64,000 nucleotides of DNA from Saprospiraceae bacterium (GCA_016710265.1 JADJJL010000003.1:412501-476500); one strand, 5' to 3'. Counted from the stretch's first letter, positions 42,806-52,425 are shown. Translations and numbers: made by a program. Notes: generated by a model not told the origin, from the sequence alone.

Positions 42806-43168
42806 TTAAATTTTATCAAGTTGATTCTTTGTGAATTCGTTTTGCTGATCACCCGTATTCAGAGTACTTGCAGGTTCGAAAAGCATAATAAGAACTTCTT
42901 CCTTTGCAATAGGTTTGTGTTCCACTCCACGAGGTATAATTAGATATTCGTTTTCATGAATTTCGATCGTCTGATCCCGCATTTCCATGATCAGGCAACC
43001 TTTTAATACATAAAATAATTCGTCTTCATCATCATGCTTATGCCATATAAATTCACCTTTTAATTTTGCCAACTTTACGTGTTGACCATTCAACTCTCCT
43101 GTGATCTTTGGAGACCAGTGTTCATTAAACAAGGTTAATTTTTCAGCAATATTTACTTTTTGTAGCAT
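42806..43168 (-). CDS. Cupin-domain protein
   Basis: 120 residues. A single cupin barrel with the first metal motif in WHKHDDEDELFYVLKG (two His and one Glu) and the second around IPRGVEHKPIA (His). Small proteins of this kind are metal-binding isomerases, dioxygenases or sugar-related enzymes; nothing here indicates which. It lies between two unrelated genes with gaps of about 100 bases before dapB and 270 bases to the plus-strand kinase pair, so it is probably transcribed alone. Confidence 0.85.
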   Translation of the reverse strand: MLQKVNIAEKLTLFNEHWSPKITGELNGQHVKLAKLKGEFIWHKHDDEDELFYVLKGCLIMEMRDQTIEIHENEYLIIPRGVEHKPIAKEEVLIMLFEPASTLNTGDQQNEFTKNQLDKI

Positions 43169-43321
43169 GGCTTTGATTTTTAAATAATTAAATTTTCCTA
43201 ATTTAAAACAACGAATTCAGTGAAATTACAAATTAATAGGCAGATTTGATGAATCTGCGAAAATGCAAATTTATTTGAATTTTATTGGAATTCGTTTTAA
43301 AATTTTTAGTTTCAGAAATAC

Positions 43322-43351
43322 TTGATAAACAAAGTGATGCGTCTATTTTTG
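43322..43351 (+). promoter_or_regulatory. Promoter for the LytS-like pair
   Basis: TTG (43322-43324), a 19-base spacer and TATTTTTG (43344-43351) form the best-spaced Bacteroidota promoter in the window, about 85 bases before the ATG at 43438. A second -7 match, TATCTTTG, at 43450-43457 lies just before an in-frame ATG at 43462. Confidence 0.6.
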
Positions 43352-43437
43352 CGATTTAATTTCATCCAATTGAGATTGGATATTCTACAGTTTATCGCTG
43401 AATTCCGCAATTCATCCGAATCTTTTTCGCATTCATA

Positions 43438-44511
43438 ATGCCCTTATTCTATCTTTGGGCGATGCCTGTTAAAAGATATAGCAGAAAGGAACCATTGGTT
43501 TTTATATGGGTCATGTTGCCATATATTTTCTTTATGAATTTGCTGATCTTTGGCATTTGTATTTTATCAAACTGGACGGGCTTTCTATACTCATTTCTCC
43601 TCAGTGGACTTTATTTTGTTTTAATATATGGAGTGTTTGGTTATGTTGCAGTAGTCATTCAAAGACGATTTCCTGCAGCTGGTGATCTATTTCTGAGGGT
43701 AAGTTACATGTTGCCTGTCTTTTATGGAATGAACATCCTAGCGATCTATGGCGTATTCCAATTTTATTCTAATTTAAAGCTGTTGAATTGTTTGCCAGTT
43801 GAAGACCATATATGGTGGACCATTCTTTACGCTTGCATTATGAGTACAGTGATCACATTTATCAATGAAGGCTTGGCCAATTGGGAAAAATGGAAAAATA
43901 GTCTTTCGGAAAAGGAGCGATTAAAAAATGCCTATCGTCGTACCAAACTACTTGGTTTAAAGGGTCAGATCAATCCTCATTTTTTATTCAATTGTTTTAA
44001 CACCCTCTCAGGACTCATCGTAGTGGATGAAGAAAAGGCTGAACAATTTTTAGATGACATGACTTTAGTGCATCGTTATCTTTTAAGGAATGATGATGAT
44101 TATTTAGTGGAACTTCGTGAAGAACTGAGATTTGCAAAAGCATATCTAAGATTGACCTGTGCACGATTTGGTGAATCTGTACAGTGTTCATTTAGTATTT
44201 CTGATGATAAATTAAATCAACGGATTCCTCCATTGAGTATGCATGTTTTGTTGGAGAATATTATTTATACCAACGCTATGAGTAAAGGTAATCCAATTGT
44301 TTTGAAAATTCAAACTATAGGACAAGTATTAATCATTCACCACAACATCCGTCCAAAAACAATTGTCCAAAATTTAAACTTGCACGAAGGCTTGGATAAC
44401 CTAATGGAGAAATTTCAATTGTTGCACGGCCAAGAAATGAAAATTGTTGAAAATTCAAATTGGAGAGAAATCACATTGCCAATGTTTGAACCTAAATCTC
44501 AAACCGTATGA
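43438..44511 (+). CDS. LytS-type histidine kinase, degenerate ATPase domain
   Basis: 357 residues. About four N-terminal membrane helices are followed by a His-kinase domain with QINPHFLFNCFNTLS (phospho-acceptor H181). The ATPase region is weak: where the partner has LVENAVKHN this one has LLENIIYTN, and a clear glycine-rich loop is missing (EGLDNL). It may therefore be phosphorylated or act as a sensor without being an active kinase. It overlaps the second kinase by 4 bp. The start could instead be ATG 43462, which begins with a basic n-region directly before the first helix and follows a -7 box. Confidence 0.8.
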   Translation: MPLFYLWAMPVKRYSRKEPLVFIWVMLPYIFFMNLLIFGICILSNWTGFLYSFLLSGLYFVLIYGVFGYVAVVIQRRFPAAGDLFLRVSYMLPVFYGMNILAIYGVFQFYSNLKLLNCLPVEDHIWWTILYACIMSTVITFINEGLANWEKWKNSLSEKERLKNAYRRTKLLGLKGQINPHFLFNCFNTLSGLIVVDEEKAEQFLDDMTLVHRYLLRNDDDYLVELREELRFAKAYLRLTCARFGESVQCSFSISDDKLNQRIPPLSMHVLLENIIYTNAMSKGNPIVLKIQTIGQVLIIHHNIRPKTIVQNLNLHEGLDNLMEKFQLLHGQEMKIVENSNWREITLPMFEPKSQTV

Positions 44512-45539
44512 CAATGCCAGTTCCGCCGCGTTACCAGTATATAGGCTTTTTCTCTTCGATGCCAGTTATAGGCTTTTTTCTGAGCTATATTTTATATAAT
44601 GATCGCGTTTTTCAGGACTGGAAAATTTGGGTAGTAGCTTTTCCATTATTGTATCTGATGGGTTATTTTTCCTGGCGTTTGCATTATGTGTATGACTATC
44701 ACATTCACAAAAAATTCCCTTCTCTCAGTGAAACTCGAAAACGCGTTCTTTGGACCATTCCAGTCAATTTATTTGTAATGACTCCATCCGTTTTAATCAT
44801 TTTTTATAGTTTCGATTATTTCCAGATTTTAGGATATAGATTGCAGGAAAATGACTTATTATATGGCTATTTGGCTGGACTTGGAGTCAATATTGTTTTT
44901 GAGTCCTTGTGGGAAGTAATTTATATTATAGATAAATATAAAGAATCTGCAGCAGAAGCAGCTATGATTGAACAAATGCATTTAAGACAAGAGTTTGATC
45001 GATTAAAAGAGAAAGTCAATCCGCATTTTTTATTCAATAGTTTTAATACATTGTCTTCTTTGATTTCAACAGACAAGGGCAATGCCGAGAAATTTTTGAA
45101 TGAGCTGAGTAAGGTATATAGGTATTTGTTAAGAAACAATGAAACAGGCATGAGCTCTATCAGCCAAGAAATGCAATTCATAGATTCATATGCAAGTTTG
45201 TTGACCACCAGATATGGAGAAGGCTTCCGCTTGGTTACAGAAATAAGTCAGGAATGCAATGACAAAGAAATTCCTACACTTAGCCTCCAGCTTTTGGTTG
45301 AAAATGCGGTCAAACACAATGTGGTCAGCAAAGAGAAACCATTGGAAGTAAAAATTGACACGACTAGTGATGGTTACCTGAGGGTCAGCAATCCTCTTCA
45401 ATTAAAAACAAGGTCGGTCATAGATTCTACGGGATTTGGCCTTTCCAATATTTGTGAAAAATACAAATTATTAAATAGAGAAGATGTAAGCATAACATCT
45501 GTGGACAATCAATTTGTGGTAAAAATTCCCATGTTATGA
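44508..45539 (+). CDS. LytS-type histidine kinase, intact
   Basis: 343 residues with about four N-terminal membrane helices and a coiled linker (about 145-165). The kinase core has KVNPHFLFNSFNTLSS (H173), the N box LVENAVKHN and the G box GFGLSNI, so it is probably catalytic. The ATG at 44508 overlaps the previous stop as ATGA. With the degenerate kinase upstream and the LytTR regulator 130 bases downstream it probably makes a heteromeric two-component system. The input signal is unknown. Confidence 0.88.
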   Translation: MTMPVPPRYQYIGFFSSMPVIGFFLSYILYNDRVFQDWKIWVVAFPLLYLMGYFSWRLHYVYDYHIHKKFPSLSETRKRVLWTIPVNLFVMTPSVLIIFYSFDYFQILGYRLQENDLLYGYLAGLGVNIVFESLWEVIYIIDKYKESAAEAAMIEQMHLRQEFDRLKEKVNPHFLFNSFNTLSSLISTDKGNAEKFLNELSKVYRYLLRNNETGMSSISQEMQFIDSYASLLTTRYGEGFRLVTEISQECNDKEIPTLSLQLLVENAVKHNVVSKEKPLEVKIDTTSDGYLRVSNPLQLKTRSVIDSTGFGLSNICEKYKLLNREDVSITSVDNQFVVKIPML

Positions 45540-45669
45540 GATCAATGACCATTTCAATTGGTAGACTAAATTGCGCAATTGATTCCATTAAGGTACCATT
45601 TGTTCAGAATTTCGTATTCAATTTGCCACAGAGATCTCAACTTTATGCTAAATTTATTTTAAACGAATC

Positions 45670-46464
45670 ATGGATAAAACCGCTAAGATGAAAATATTGA
45701 TCATTGAAGATGAAGAACTCGCAGTACGTAAATTGCGGAAGACCTTAGAGTCCATTGATCAGAATATTGAGATTGTTGGTACAGCTGACAGCATTGTAAC
45801 CTCCGTGGAATGGTTAACCGGTAATCCATCACCGGATTTAATTTTGATGGATATTGAGTTGGCAGACGGTCAAAGTTTTGAAATATTCAACCGTACCAAA
45901 GTGACTGCACCTGTCATCTTTACTACCAGCTATGACGAGTACGCTTTAAAAGCATTTAAAGTAAACAGTGTAGACTATTTATTAAAACCAGTTCAGAAAG
46001 ATGAACTGGAGGCAGCACTCGAAAAATTTAATTTGGTTCGCAAAATGTACAATCAATCCGAAGATGAACATCCGGGAATTAAGGATCTCATCAAGGAAAT
46101 GAAACAATCCATCAATCAGAAAGAATATCGTAAGCGCTTTTTGGTAAAGCATCAACACAAATTGGTTTCAGTAGAAGTAAAGGACATCTCTTATTTTTTT
46201 AGTGACGATAAATTGAATTTTTTCAAAACCTTTGACGATAAAAAATATCTCATTGACTATACCTTGGATGAAATAGAACAGTTGGTTTCTCCTGATGAGT
46301 TTTTTAGAATTAGCCGGGGATTTCTAGTTTCTCCAAATGGGATTGATCAAATCCAAGATTATTTTGGAAACAGATTAAAGCTGGTCTTAAAACCCTCTAT
46401 AGACAAGGAATCTTTGGTCAGCCGCGAGAAAGTTTCCGACTTCAAAACCTGGTTGGGAAAATAG
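45670..46464 (+). CDS. LytTR-family response regulator
   Basis: 264 residues. The receiver domain has IIEDEE, the phospho-acceptor D61 in LILMDIEL, FTTSYDEYA and the LLKP lysine; ATG 45688, six codons in, is an alternative start. A linker leads to a LytTR DNA-binding domain (about 160-264: RFLVKHQHKLVSVEVKDISYFF, FFRISRGFLVSPNGI). It is the likely output of the upstream LytS-like pair. Targets are unknown; the next gene downstream, a DUF4062-STAND ATPase, has its own candidate promoter. Confidence 0.92.
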   Translation: MDKTAKMKILIIEDEELAVRKLRKTLESIDQNIEIVGTADSIVTSVEWLTGNPSPDLILMDIELADGQSFEIFNRTKVTAPVIFTTSYDEYALKAFKVNSVDYLLKPVQKDELEAALEKFNLVRKMYNQSEDEHPGIKDLIKEMKQSINQKEYRKRFLVKHQHKLVSVEVKDISYFFSDDKLNFFKTFDDKKYLIDYTLDEIEQLVSPDEFFRISRGFLVSPNGIDQIQDYFGNRLKLVLKPSIDKESLVSREKVSDFKTWLGK

Positions 46465-46563
46465 GATTGATTTAGATTTCATTTAAAACATTTCTAATTA
46501 TTTAACACTCGCTTCGGCCTACCTCGACACCCTTACTTCGACTTACTTCGACTTCGCTCAGCA

Positions 46564-46633
46564 CAAGCCGCTCAGTGAGCGAACTTAGAATACAAGCCAC
46601 TCAGAGAGCGCAGCAAAAGCCACTCAGTGAGAG
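46564..46633. repeat. Three imperfect copies of a short palindromic element
   Basis: Each copy contains CTCAGTGAG or a one-base variant, itself nearly palindromic, at spacings of 29 and 23 bases. Spacers are too short for a CRISPR array. It resembles degenerate dispersed elements. Confidence 0.7.
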
Positions 46634-46928
46634 CACTTCGATTGACTATAGAGTCTCAGTATACGTTGTTCAGCACATTTCAATTCACCGTACTTTCAAT
46701 TCAGAATTCAATTATTTATTGGCGGCTTTTGAAACAACTACCAATAATCAGTTTTCAATTTCAATTTTCAATTTTCAATTTTCAATTCGCGCAAGACACG
46801 ACAAGTGGCCATTGTCAATTTTTCATTGTCCATTATCAATTGTCCATTATCAATTCTCAATTATTACAATTGATCCACAAAATTTCTCAATTGATCGAAT
46901 TCCATTTTACAGTTTAATTTTCTCGTAG

Positions 46929-46936
46929 AATCTTTG
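46929..46936 (+). promoter_or_regulatory. Candidate -7 box for the STAND gene
   Basis: AATCTTTG, one mismatch from TAnnTTTG, lies 18 bases before the ATG at 46955 and covers the alternative TTG at 46934. Confidence 0.4.
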
Positions 46937-46954
46937 CACCATCAAATAAAAAAA

Positions 46955-49573
46955 ATGAAAACCAGTATTATTTCAGAATCAGATTCATTGATTCTCACAC
47001 CCGACCAGAGATTAAGAGTCTTTGTTAGTTCCACTTTACAAGAACTTTCAGAAGAAAGAAAAGCAGCAAGAGATGCTATTCAAAGTATACAAATGATTCC
47101 GGTGCTTTTTGAATTGGGTGCCAGATCACATGCACCGCGCGATCTTTACCGCCAATACCTTGCACAAAGTCAAATTTTCATTGGAATCTATTGGAACCGT
47201 TATGGGTGGGTAGCACCAGGAGAAACAGTATCTGGTTTGGAAGATGAGTATGATTTGTCAGACAACATGCCTAAATTAATTTATATTAAAAATTCTGAGG
47301 TCAATCGGGAAGTAAAGTTGGATCAATTGATCCATAAAATTCAGTCAGATGATCAAGTCTCTTATAAGTATTTTAATACTCCTGATGAGTTAAAACAATT
47401 GATTGCAGGAGACCTCGCCATTTTATTGACTGAAAGATTTAGACAAAGTACACAGGAAGAATTGCCGTTCACAAAAGAAAACACATTTCATTCTATCCCT
47501 GTGAAGGCCAATGCAATGATTGGTAGAGAGGATAACATGTCAGAACTTTTAGGTATGCTGTCTGATTCAGAATACAGATTGGTCACTCTGACTGGACCTG
47601 GAGGAATCGGAAAAACCAGATTGGCTATGGAACTTGCTCAAAATCTACTTCATCAATTTTCAAATGGAGTAGCCTATATTCCGCTAGCACCCGTAAGAGA
47701 TCAGGCATTGGTCGCTGAAACCATCGCCTATCATCTTGGAATGAAATTATCCGGTGCCAATGCCATCGAAAGTTTGAAATTGTTTTTGGAAAATAAAAAT
47801 ATATTATTGGTTCTTGATAATTTTGAACAAGTCATTCAAGCAGCTCCGATGATGGATGATTTATTGGCTGCTTCGCCCGGATTAAAAATTTTGGTCACAA
47901 GCAGGGAAAGACTGTCTCTTTCTAGCGAACAAGTTTATGTAGTTCCTCCATTGATGAGTCAGTTGAAAAATTCAGAGAAACATACGGATGAAGAAATCCC
48001 ATCGGCTGTTAAACTTTTTATACACAGGGCCAAAGCGGTGCAACCTTCCTTTGAATTAAATGAGAACAACAAAGAAGTTCTGTATAAACTTTGTAAAAGA
48101 TTGGAAGGATTGCCTTTGGCTATTGAATTGGCTGCCGGTCAAATCAACATTTTTTCTCCCAGTTTACTGTTGCAAAAACTTGAACTAAGTTTGGACGTGC
48201 TCAAAGCACAGTACAGAGATATTCCTGAGCGCCAAAAAACCATGCGCAATACCATTGCCTGGAGTTATGAATTATTGTCAAAAGCACAACAAGAACTCTT
48301 GCTTCAAATCAGTGTATTCCCTTCCGGAATGTTGCTCAATTCCATTGAAAATATTCCTCTAAGTCAGGGAGAAGAAGTTTATAGTCTCTTGTCATCATTA
48401 ATGGATAAAAGTCTATTGCAAAAAGAAGAAGAAGGCTTGATGCCCAGATTTCAAATGTTGGAAAGTGTAAGAGAATTCGCTTTGGCTCAAATGAAGGAAG
48501 AGGGTCTTTGGGATCATTTTCATCAAGTTCAGGCGGAATATTACCTTCAGTCTCTACCCATGATTCGTCTACATCAAAACGAAGTGGATCAGGTAGAATT
48601 GCTTCGTTGCCTTGAGAAAGAACATCCAAATATTCGTCAAACTTTGGATTATTTAATGCTGCATGAAGAACTGCAGAAAGTAACCGAAATTGCTTCTAAT
48701 TTATGGTTGTTTTGGTGGGTCAATGCACATACGAAAGAAGGATATACCTGGCTTAAAAAAGCATGGGATTTATACAAGCAAGGAAAGAAGCCATTGGATG
48801 AGTATACTTTTGCATTGTTAGCGGCTCATACGGGTATCATGTCATTTATGCAAAGAGATTTGCAAACTTTTCAGGAATCGTTGGGGGCAAATTTTGAATT
48901 AATCCTGAGACAAGACAATAGTGAATTAGTGGCTACCGCTTGCTTGATCACAGGGGTGGTTAAAACGATTCTCAAAGATTATACCACCGCCAATCAATTA
49001 TTGACCACCAGTTTGAATTTATTCAAAAAAATAAAACACCATACAGGCACGAGTCTTGTGTTGAGTGGATTGGGCAGAAATGCCATCTACGGCGGCGGAC
49101 AAACAGGTTTAGCAAGAAAATATTACAAAGAAAGCATGGAGATGGCCAAATTGGATAATAATGACATTTCTTATATCATCACCTTATCTGGATTTGCCTT
49201 AAGCGAAGCAGTAGACAAAGATCCTTCTGCAAAAGAATATTTAATAGAAAGTTTAAAACTTAGTGCCGATATTCATTTTTTTGAAGCCATCGCCTGGTCA
49301 TTGGAAATTTGGTCTATTGTGTCTATCAATGAAAACAAACTAGAGCGTGCGATTACTTTAATGAGCGCGGCAGAACATTTAAGAAACATCACCAGTTTGC
49401 CTGTTTGGGACGATTTGCATGAACTAATTCAGCATTCAAAAATGGAGATTGTACAACAAATGGATCAAAAAGTGTATGAAGAATGTTGGGCCTATGGCAG
49501 CTCTATGAATCTTGAAACCATGGTTAATTTTGCACTCAGCGATTTGGTGCAGCAAGAACAAAAGGCAGCGTAA
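46955..49573 (+). CDS. DUF4062 and NB-ARC STAND ATPase with helical repeats
   Basis: 872 residues from ATG 46955. Residues about 18-165 are DUF4062 (LRVFVSSTLQELSEERKAA, IGIYWNRYGW, GLEDEY), a domain of SIR2/TIR-neighbour type often placed at the front of NTPase conflict or signalling proteins. An NB-ARC-like STAND ATPase follows: Walker A GPGGIGKT (K220), Walker B LLVLDNFE (D288), SRERL and GLPLAIELAA. The C-terminal half is helical with TPR-like repeats (about 560-860). STAND proteins oligomerise when the repeats bind a trigger. The role may be regulatory or in phage defence; the context has no other defence genes. Confidence 0.88.
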   Translation: MKTSIISESDSLILTPDQRLRVFVSSTLQELSEERKAARDAIQSIQMIPVLFELGARSHAPRDLYRQYLAQSQIFIGIYWNRYGWVAPGETVSGLEDEYDLSDNMPKLIYIKNSEVNREVKLDQLIHKIQSDDQVSYKYFNTPDELKQLIAGDLAILLTERFRQSTQEELPFTKENTFHSIPVKANAMIGREDNMSELLGMLSDSEYRLVTLTGPGGIGKTRLAMELAQNLLHQFSNGVAYIPLAPVRDQALVAETIAYHLGMKLSGANAIESLKLFLENKNILLVLDNFEQVIQAAPMMDDLLAASPGLKILVTSRERLSLSSEQVYVVPPLMSQLKNSEKHTDEEIPSAVKLFIHRAKAVQPSFELNENNKEVLYKLCKRLEGLPLAIELAAGQINIFSPSLLLQKLELSLDVLKAQYRDIPERQKTMRNTIAWSYELLSKAQQELLLQISVFPSGMLLNSIENIPLSQGEEVYSLLSSLMDKSLLQKEEEGLMPRFQMLESVREFALAQMKEEGLWDHFHQVQAEYYLQSLPMIRLHQNEVDQVELLRCLEKEHPNIRQTLDYLMLHEELQKVTEIASNLWLFWWVNAHTKEGYTWLKKAWDLYKQGKKPLDEYTFALLAAHTGIMSFMQRDLQTFQESLGANFELILRQDNSELVATACLITGVVKTILKDYTTANQLLTTSLNLFKKIKHHTGTSLVLSGLGRNAIYGGGQTGLARKYYKESMEMAKLDNNDISYIITLSGFALSEAVDKDPSAKEYLIESLKLSADIHFFEAIAWSLEIWSIVSINENKLERAITLMSAAEHLRNITSLPVWDDLHELIQHSKMEIVQQMDQKVYEECWAYGSSMNLETMVNFALSDLVQQEQKAA

Positions 49574-49592
49574 GATTTTGTTTTGATTCGGA

Positions 49593-50642
49593 CTATTTTG
49601 ACAAATAGTTCTCATAGATTCTTTGGGGCTTATTGGGTTGTTGTGAGTTCCATGCTGTGATCACCACAACCATTTTCTTCTCTCTGGACACGATAATGTT
49701 TTGGCCTCCTGCACCTCTTGCCAAAAAGACGTTCGATTTTTTATTTTCGGAAGTCACAGGTTGACTCCACCAAAAATATCCATAGTCATATCCCTTGTAG
49801 AATCCATTCGGATGTACATTCTTGACGTGAGAAGATAGGGCTGCATGTACATAGCTTTCAGGAATCAACTGAACATCGTTCCATTTTCCATTTTGAAGAA
49901 ACAACTGACCCAACTTGGCCATGTCGCGGGAACTCAGATACAACAAAGCCATTCCATTGTTTTGTGGTCCATTATTTCCTTGCCAGAATTGGTATTTATA
50001 AATTTCAAGCGGATCGAACAAGTATTTTTTTGCAAAAATATCAATGTTCATACTTGTAGCCTGTTGAATAATTCCTGCCACAAGGACAGGTGCAGCATTG
50101 CTGTAGTTGAACAGCTTTCCTGGGATCGTATCCATCTCAGTTTTTAAAATGGTATGGTACCAGTTTCCTTCTGTTTGCATTACTTTTCTCCAGCTGTTGT
50201 CTGGATCATCCCACATTTGTTCTTTCCATTTCAGACCGTGACGCTGTGTAAGCAGATCCTCAATCTTCAATTCTTGGAGGCGATGATCTTCAAGGGTTAG
50301 TCCTGGAAAAAATTTAAGTACCCTTTCATCGGTGTTTAATATAAATTGCTGTTGCAAAGCACAGCCCAACAGTGTAGAAACAACACTTTTAGTGGCAGAT
50401 TGTAGCTGATGCAGAGAATCTCTTGTCCAGGAGGAATAATAGTTTTCAAAAACAAGCTCACCGTTTTGAACAACCAACAGACTGTGAATTTCTCCAAACT
50501 CTCCTTTTTGGATGGCACTGTCCGCACTAAGTGCTTTTAAGTAAAGCTCAGTATTTTTATTTAATGGTCCAAATTGGATTTGTCCAGTCAGACCACAAAT
50601 GGTAAAAATGTAGAATACCGTTATTAGATACACTGGTTTCAT
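49593..50642 (-). CDS. Serine hydrolase, class C beta-lactamase family
   Basis: 349 residues with a signal peptide ending GLTGQ. It has the SxxK motif in SATKS, a YSN tyrosine motif in LFNYSNAAP and a basic closing segment, with the overall beta-lactamase/transpeptidase-like fold. These enzymes are periplasmic esterases, peptidases or penicillin-binding-protein relatives, and resistance function should not be assumed. It is convergent with the STAND gene, 19 bases apart, and appears to be transcribed alone. Confidence 0.85.
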   Translation of the reverse strand: MKPVYLITVFYIFTICGLTGQIQFGPLNKNTELYLKALSADSAIQKGEFGEIHSLLVVQNGELVFENYYSSWTRDSLHQLQSATKSVVSTLLGCALQQQFILNTDERVLKFFPGLTLEDHRLQELKIEDLLTQRHGLKWKEQMWDDPDNSWRKVMQTEGNWYHTILKTEMDTIPGKLFNYSNAAPVLVAGIIQQATSMNIDIFAKKYLFDPLEIYKYQFWQGNNGPQNNGMALLYLSSRDMAKLGQLFLQNGKWNDVQLIPESYVHAALSSHVKNVHPNGFYKGYDYGYFWWSQPVTSENKKSNVFLARGAGGQNIIVSREKKMVVVITAWNSQQPNKPQRIYENYLSK

Positions 50643-50793
50643 TGAAATTCATTTTAAGCATTCATCCATTAATACGTTCAAGAAGGAAAAATGTGAATGG
50701 GTTTTAGACATTTGCTACGTTAATCGAAATAAAGACATTGAGTTTATCTAATTAGTGGTCACTTTAAAATCCATTACAACAACAAATTTCAAT

Positions 50794-51489
50794 TTATTTC
50801 TCATTCGCCAACTTAAATATTTCAGCCAAAGCATATATTCTGAATCCTGAAAAATTTGATTTTGAAGCTTGAATCATTGCCTTCGCTAGTATTTGTGTTG
50901 GCAGAGGTTTTTGAGATTTAAAGATACCCAAGCTCGTTATAAAATTCAAAATTTTGACTCCCCAAACCTCCATTTTACGATCTGTATTTTGACGGTCTAA
51001 CATTCCTGGTTGGAAAATGCTGCATTGAGTAAATTGAAGTTGTTTTAGACGATCTTCCAATTCTCCTTTAATCCGTGAATAAAATATACTTGAGTTGGAA
51101 GATGCACCATAAGCAGAGACCAGAACAAAATGAGGTACACCATTTTCTTTTGAGTATTTTGCAAAGTTATTTTGATAATCAAAATCTATTTTCTTTTGTG
51201 CAGCCTTGCTTCCAGCTTGTTTTAATGTTGTACCCATACAGGAAAAACTGACATCGCCTTTGATTAATTCTTTCCATTGCTCCATTTTTTCAAAATCCAC
51301 GATATGCATTTTTAGTTTTGGATTTGAAATTTCAATTTTATTTCTAACAAAAATATGCACTTCTATAAATTCAGCGTCAGCAAGCAATTGATTGACCAAA
51401 GGTTTTCCAGTGGCACCGGTTGCACCAATGACCAAGGCAATTTTGGTATGATTTAATTGTTTTGAATTTGGGTCTGATGATTCTGTCAT
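50794..51489 (-). CDS. NAD(P)-binding Rossmann-fold protein, HTATIP2-like
   Basis: 231 residues. An atypical short-chain reductase fold with the nucleotide loop VIGATGATGKPLV, HIFVRN, SCMGTT, and VLVSAYGASSNSSIFYSRIKGELE with the usual tyrosine and lysine, and a FQPGMLD segment. Homologues are NAD(P)H-binding proteins of uncertain substrate. It is last in a five-gene minus-strand operon with a 42-base gap after the ATC-hydrolase-like gene; that context gives no clear clue to its substrate. Confidence 0.82.
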   Translation of the reverse strand: MTESSDPNSKQLNHTKIALVIGATGATGKPLVNQLLADAEFIEVHIFVRNKIEISNPKLKMHIVDFEKMEQWKELIKGDVSFSCMGTTLKQAGSKAAQKKIDFDYQNNFAKYSKENGVPHFVLVSAYGASSNSSIFYSRIKGELEDRLKQLQFTQCSIFQPGMLDRQNTDRKMEVWGVKILNFITSLGIFKSQKPLPTQILAKAMIQASKSNFSGFRIYALAEIFKLANEK

Positions 51490-51531
51490 GGATTTTATTT
51501 TTGGAAAAACTATTTATTAAAAATTTGAATA

Positions 51532-52161
51532 TTAAAGAGGTTGAAATCTAAAATCACACTTATGAGCTCCGTTTGCAATGGTTCCTTTTCTGACCAATTG
51601 TAAGCCGGCCATCATGGAAGTCATTTCATCCACTTCGCACAATATTTTTGCGTAATCATCAAATTGATGTTTGTGGTATAATTTGCAAATTCCGCATTCC
51701 AAAATATCGATCCCAAAACCCAATTGGTAAGTATCCATTTTATCTGTAACGATGTTTACCGAAAAGCCGTCTGGATGCCTAAATTTTGCTTTATGCTGTA
51801 TTAAACTGATCAGTATGCCTCCGATCCAGGTTTTAATTAGTTTGGCAGGCAATTTACGTTTTAAAGATTCCCACTGTGATTTGGGGCGAACCAATTCTGT
51901 GACTACTTTTAAACAAAATTCACGAATAGTCGCATAAGACATACCTGCTGCATCCATGGTTTTCATCAAAGCTAAAAAGCAAGCAGCCAATTCTATTCTT
52001 TTGTCAATGGGATTTTTGGATTGGCTGATAAATTGAATATCTTTGGAAATTTCAGAAAAGCGAATTTGAATTTCCTGGTACAAGCTTTCTGAATTTTCAG
52101 GAAAATCTTCTCTGAGGTAATTCAGTATGCAATCGTTGAGAATTTCGATTTTATAGTTCAC
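51532..52161 (-). CDS. L-2-amino-thiazoline-4-carboxylate hydrolase-like protein
   Basis: 209 residues. The C-terminal block CEVDEMTSMMAGLQLVRKGT with AHKCDFRF matches what I remember of the ATC hydrolase-like family (PF14196). The founding members open the thiazoline ring in L-cysteine production, but most relatives in other genomes are of unknown function. A conserved Cys-rich segment (about residues 150-160, LECGICKLY) is visible. It sits after the YjdI-like iron-sulphur protein in a compact operon. Confidence 0.72.
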   Translation of the reverse strand: MNYKIEILNDCILNYLREDFPENSESLYQEIQIRFSEISKDIQFISQSKNPIDKRIELAACFLALMKTMDAAGMSYATIREFCLKVVTELVRPKSQWESLKRKLPAKLIKTWIGGILISLIQHKAKFRHPDGFSVNIVTDKMDTYQLGFGIDILECGICKLYHKHQFDDYAKILCEVDEMTSMMAGLQLVRKGTIANGAHKCDFRFQPL

Positions 52162-52198
52162 AAATTAGTTAGGATGAGAATAAATATTTTTATATCCT

Positions 52199-52420
52199 TT
52201 AGACAGGTTTGATGCTGAGGGCACCTGAAGGACATTTTTGTACCGCATTTATAATCTCATCGGATCCAGCATTTTCTATTTTAATCCAAGGCGATTCCTT
52301 GGGCTTAAAAACCGAGGATAGATTTCTTACACAATTACCGGAGTGGATGCATTTAGCGGATTGCCAAACGACTGTTATTTCACCGTTGGAATACTCTTTT
52401 GTGATTTGATCTTTATTCAT
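52199..52420 (-). CDS. YjdI-like divergent 4Fe-4S mono-cluster protein
   Basis: 73 residues. It matches the Fer4_19 type: a short basic/hydrophobic start (TKEYSNGEITVVWQSAKCIHSGNC), then VFKP and a second cysteine motif KCPSGALS, that is, a single cluster with unusual spacing. In E. coli yjdI is next to yjdJ, and here the GNAT gene immediately upstream is YjdJ-like, so the pairing is conserved across phyla. The function of neither is established. Confidence 0.82.
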   Translation of the reverse strand: MNKDQITKEYSNGEITVVWQSAKCIHSGNCVRNLSSVFKPKESPWIKIENAGSDEIINAVQKCPSGALSIKPV

Positions 52421-52425
52421 ATCAT

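Larger units (their letters stand above)
46465..46954. other. Intergenic region with short repeats
   Basis: 490 bases without a credible gene. It holds TTACTTCGAC tandem copies (46532-46555), three imperfect copies of a 17-18 base AAGCC(G/A)CTCAGTGAGCG element (46564-46581, 46593-46610, 46616-46633), and AT-rich CAATTTT and ATTGTCCATTATCA runs (46752-46788, 46811-46865). An open frame over 46575-46928 only translates these repeats. Confidence 0.75.

Noticed and set aside
46564..46633. CRISPR-like spaced repeats
   Set aside because: Only three short, imperfect copies with spacers of about 5-12 bases and no cas genes nearby.
46575..46928. 117-codon frame over the repeat region before the STAND gene
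   Set aside because: It translates short repeats and AT-rich runs (FSIFNFQFS-like) and has no promoter or homologue.
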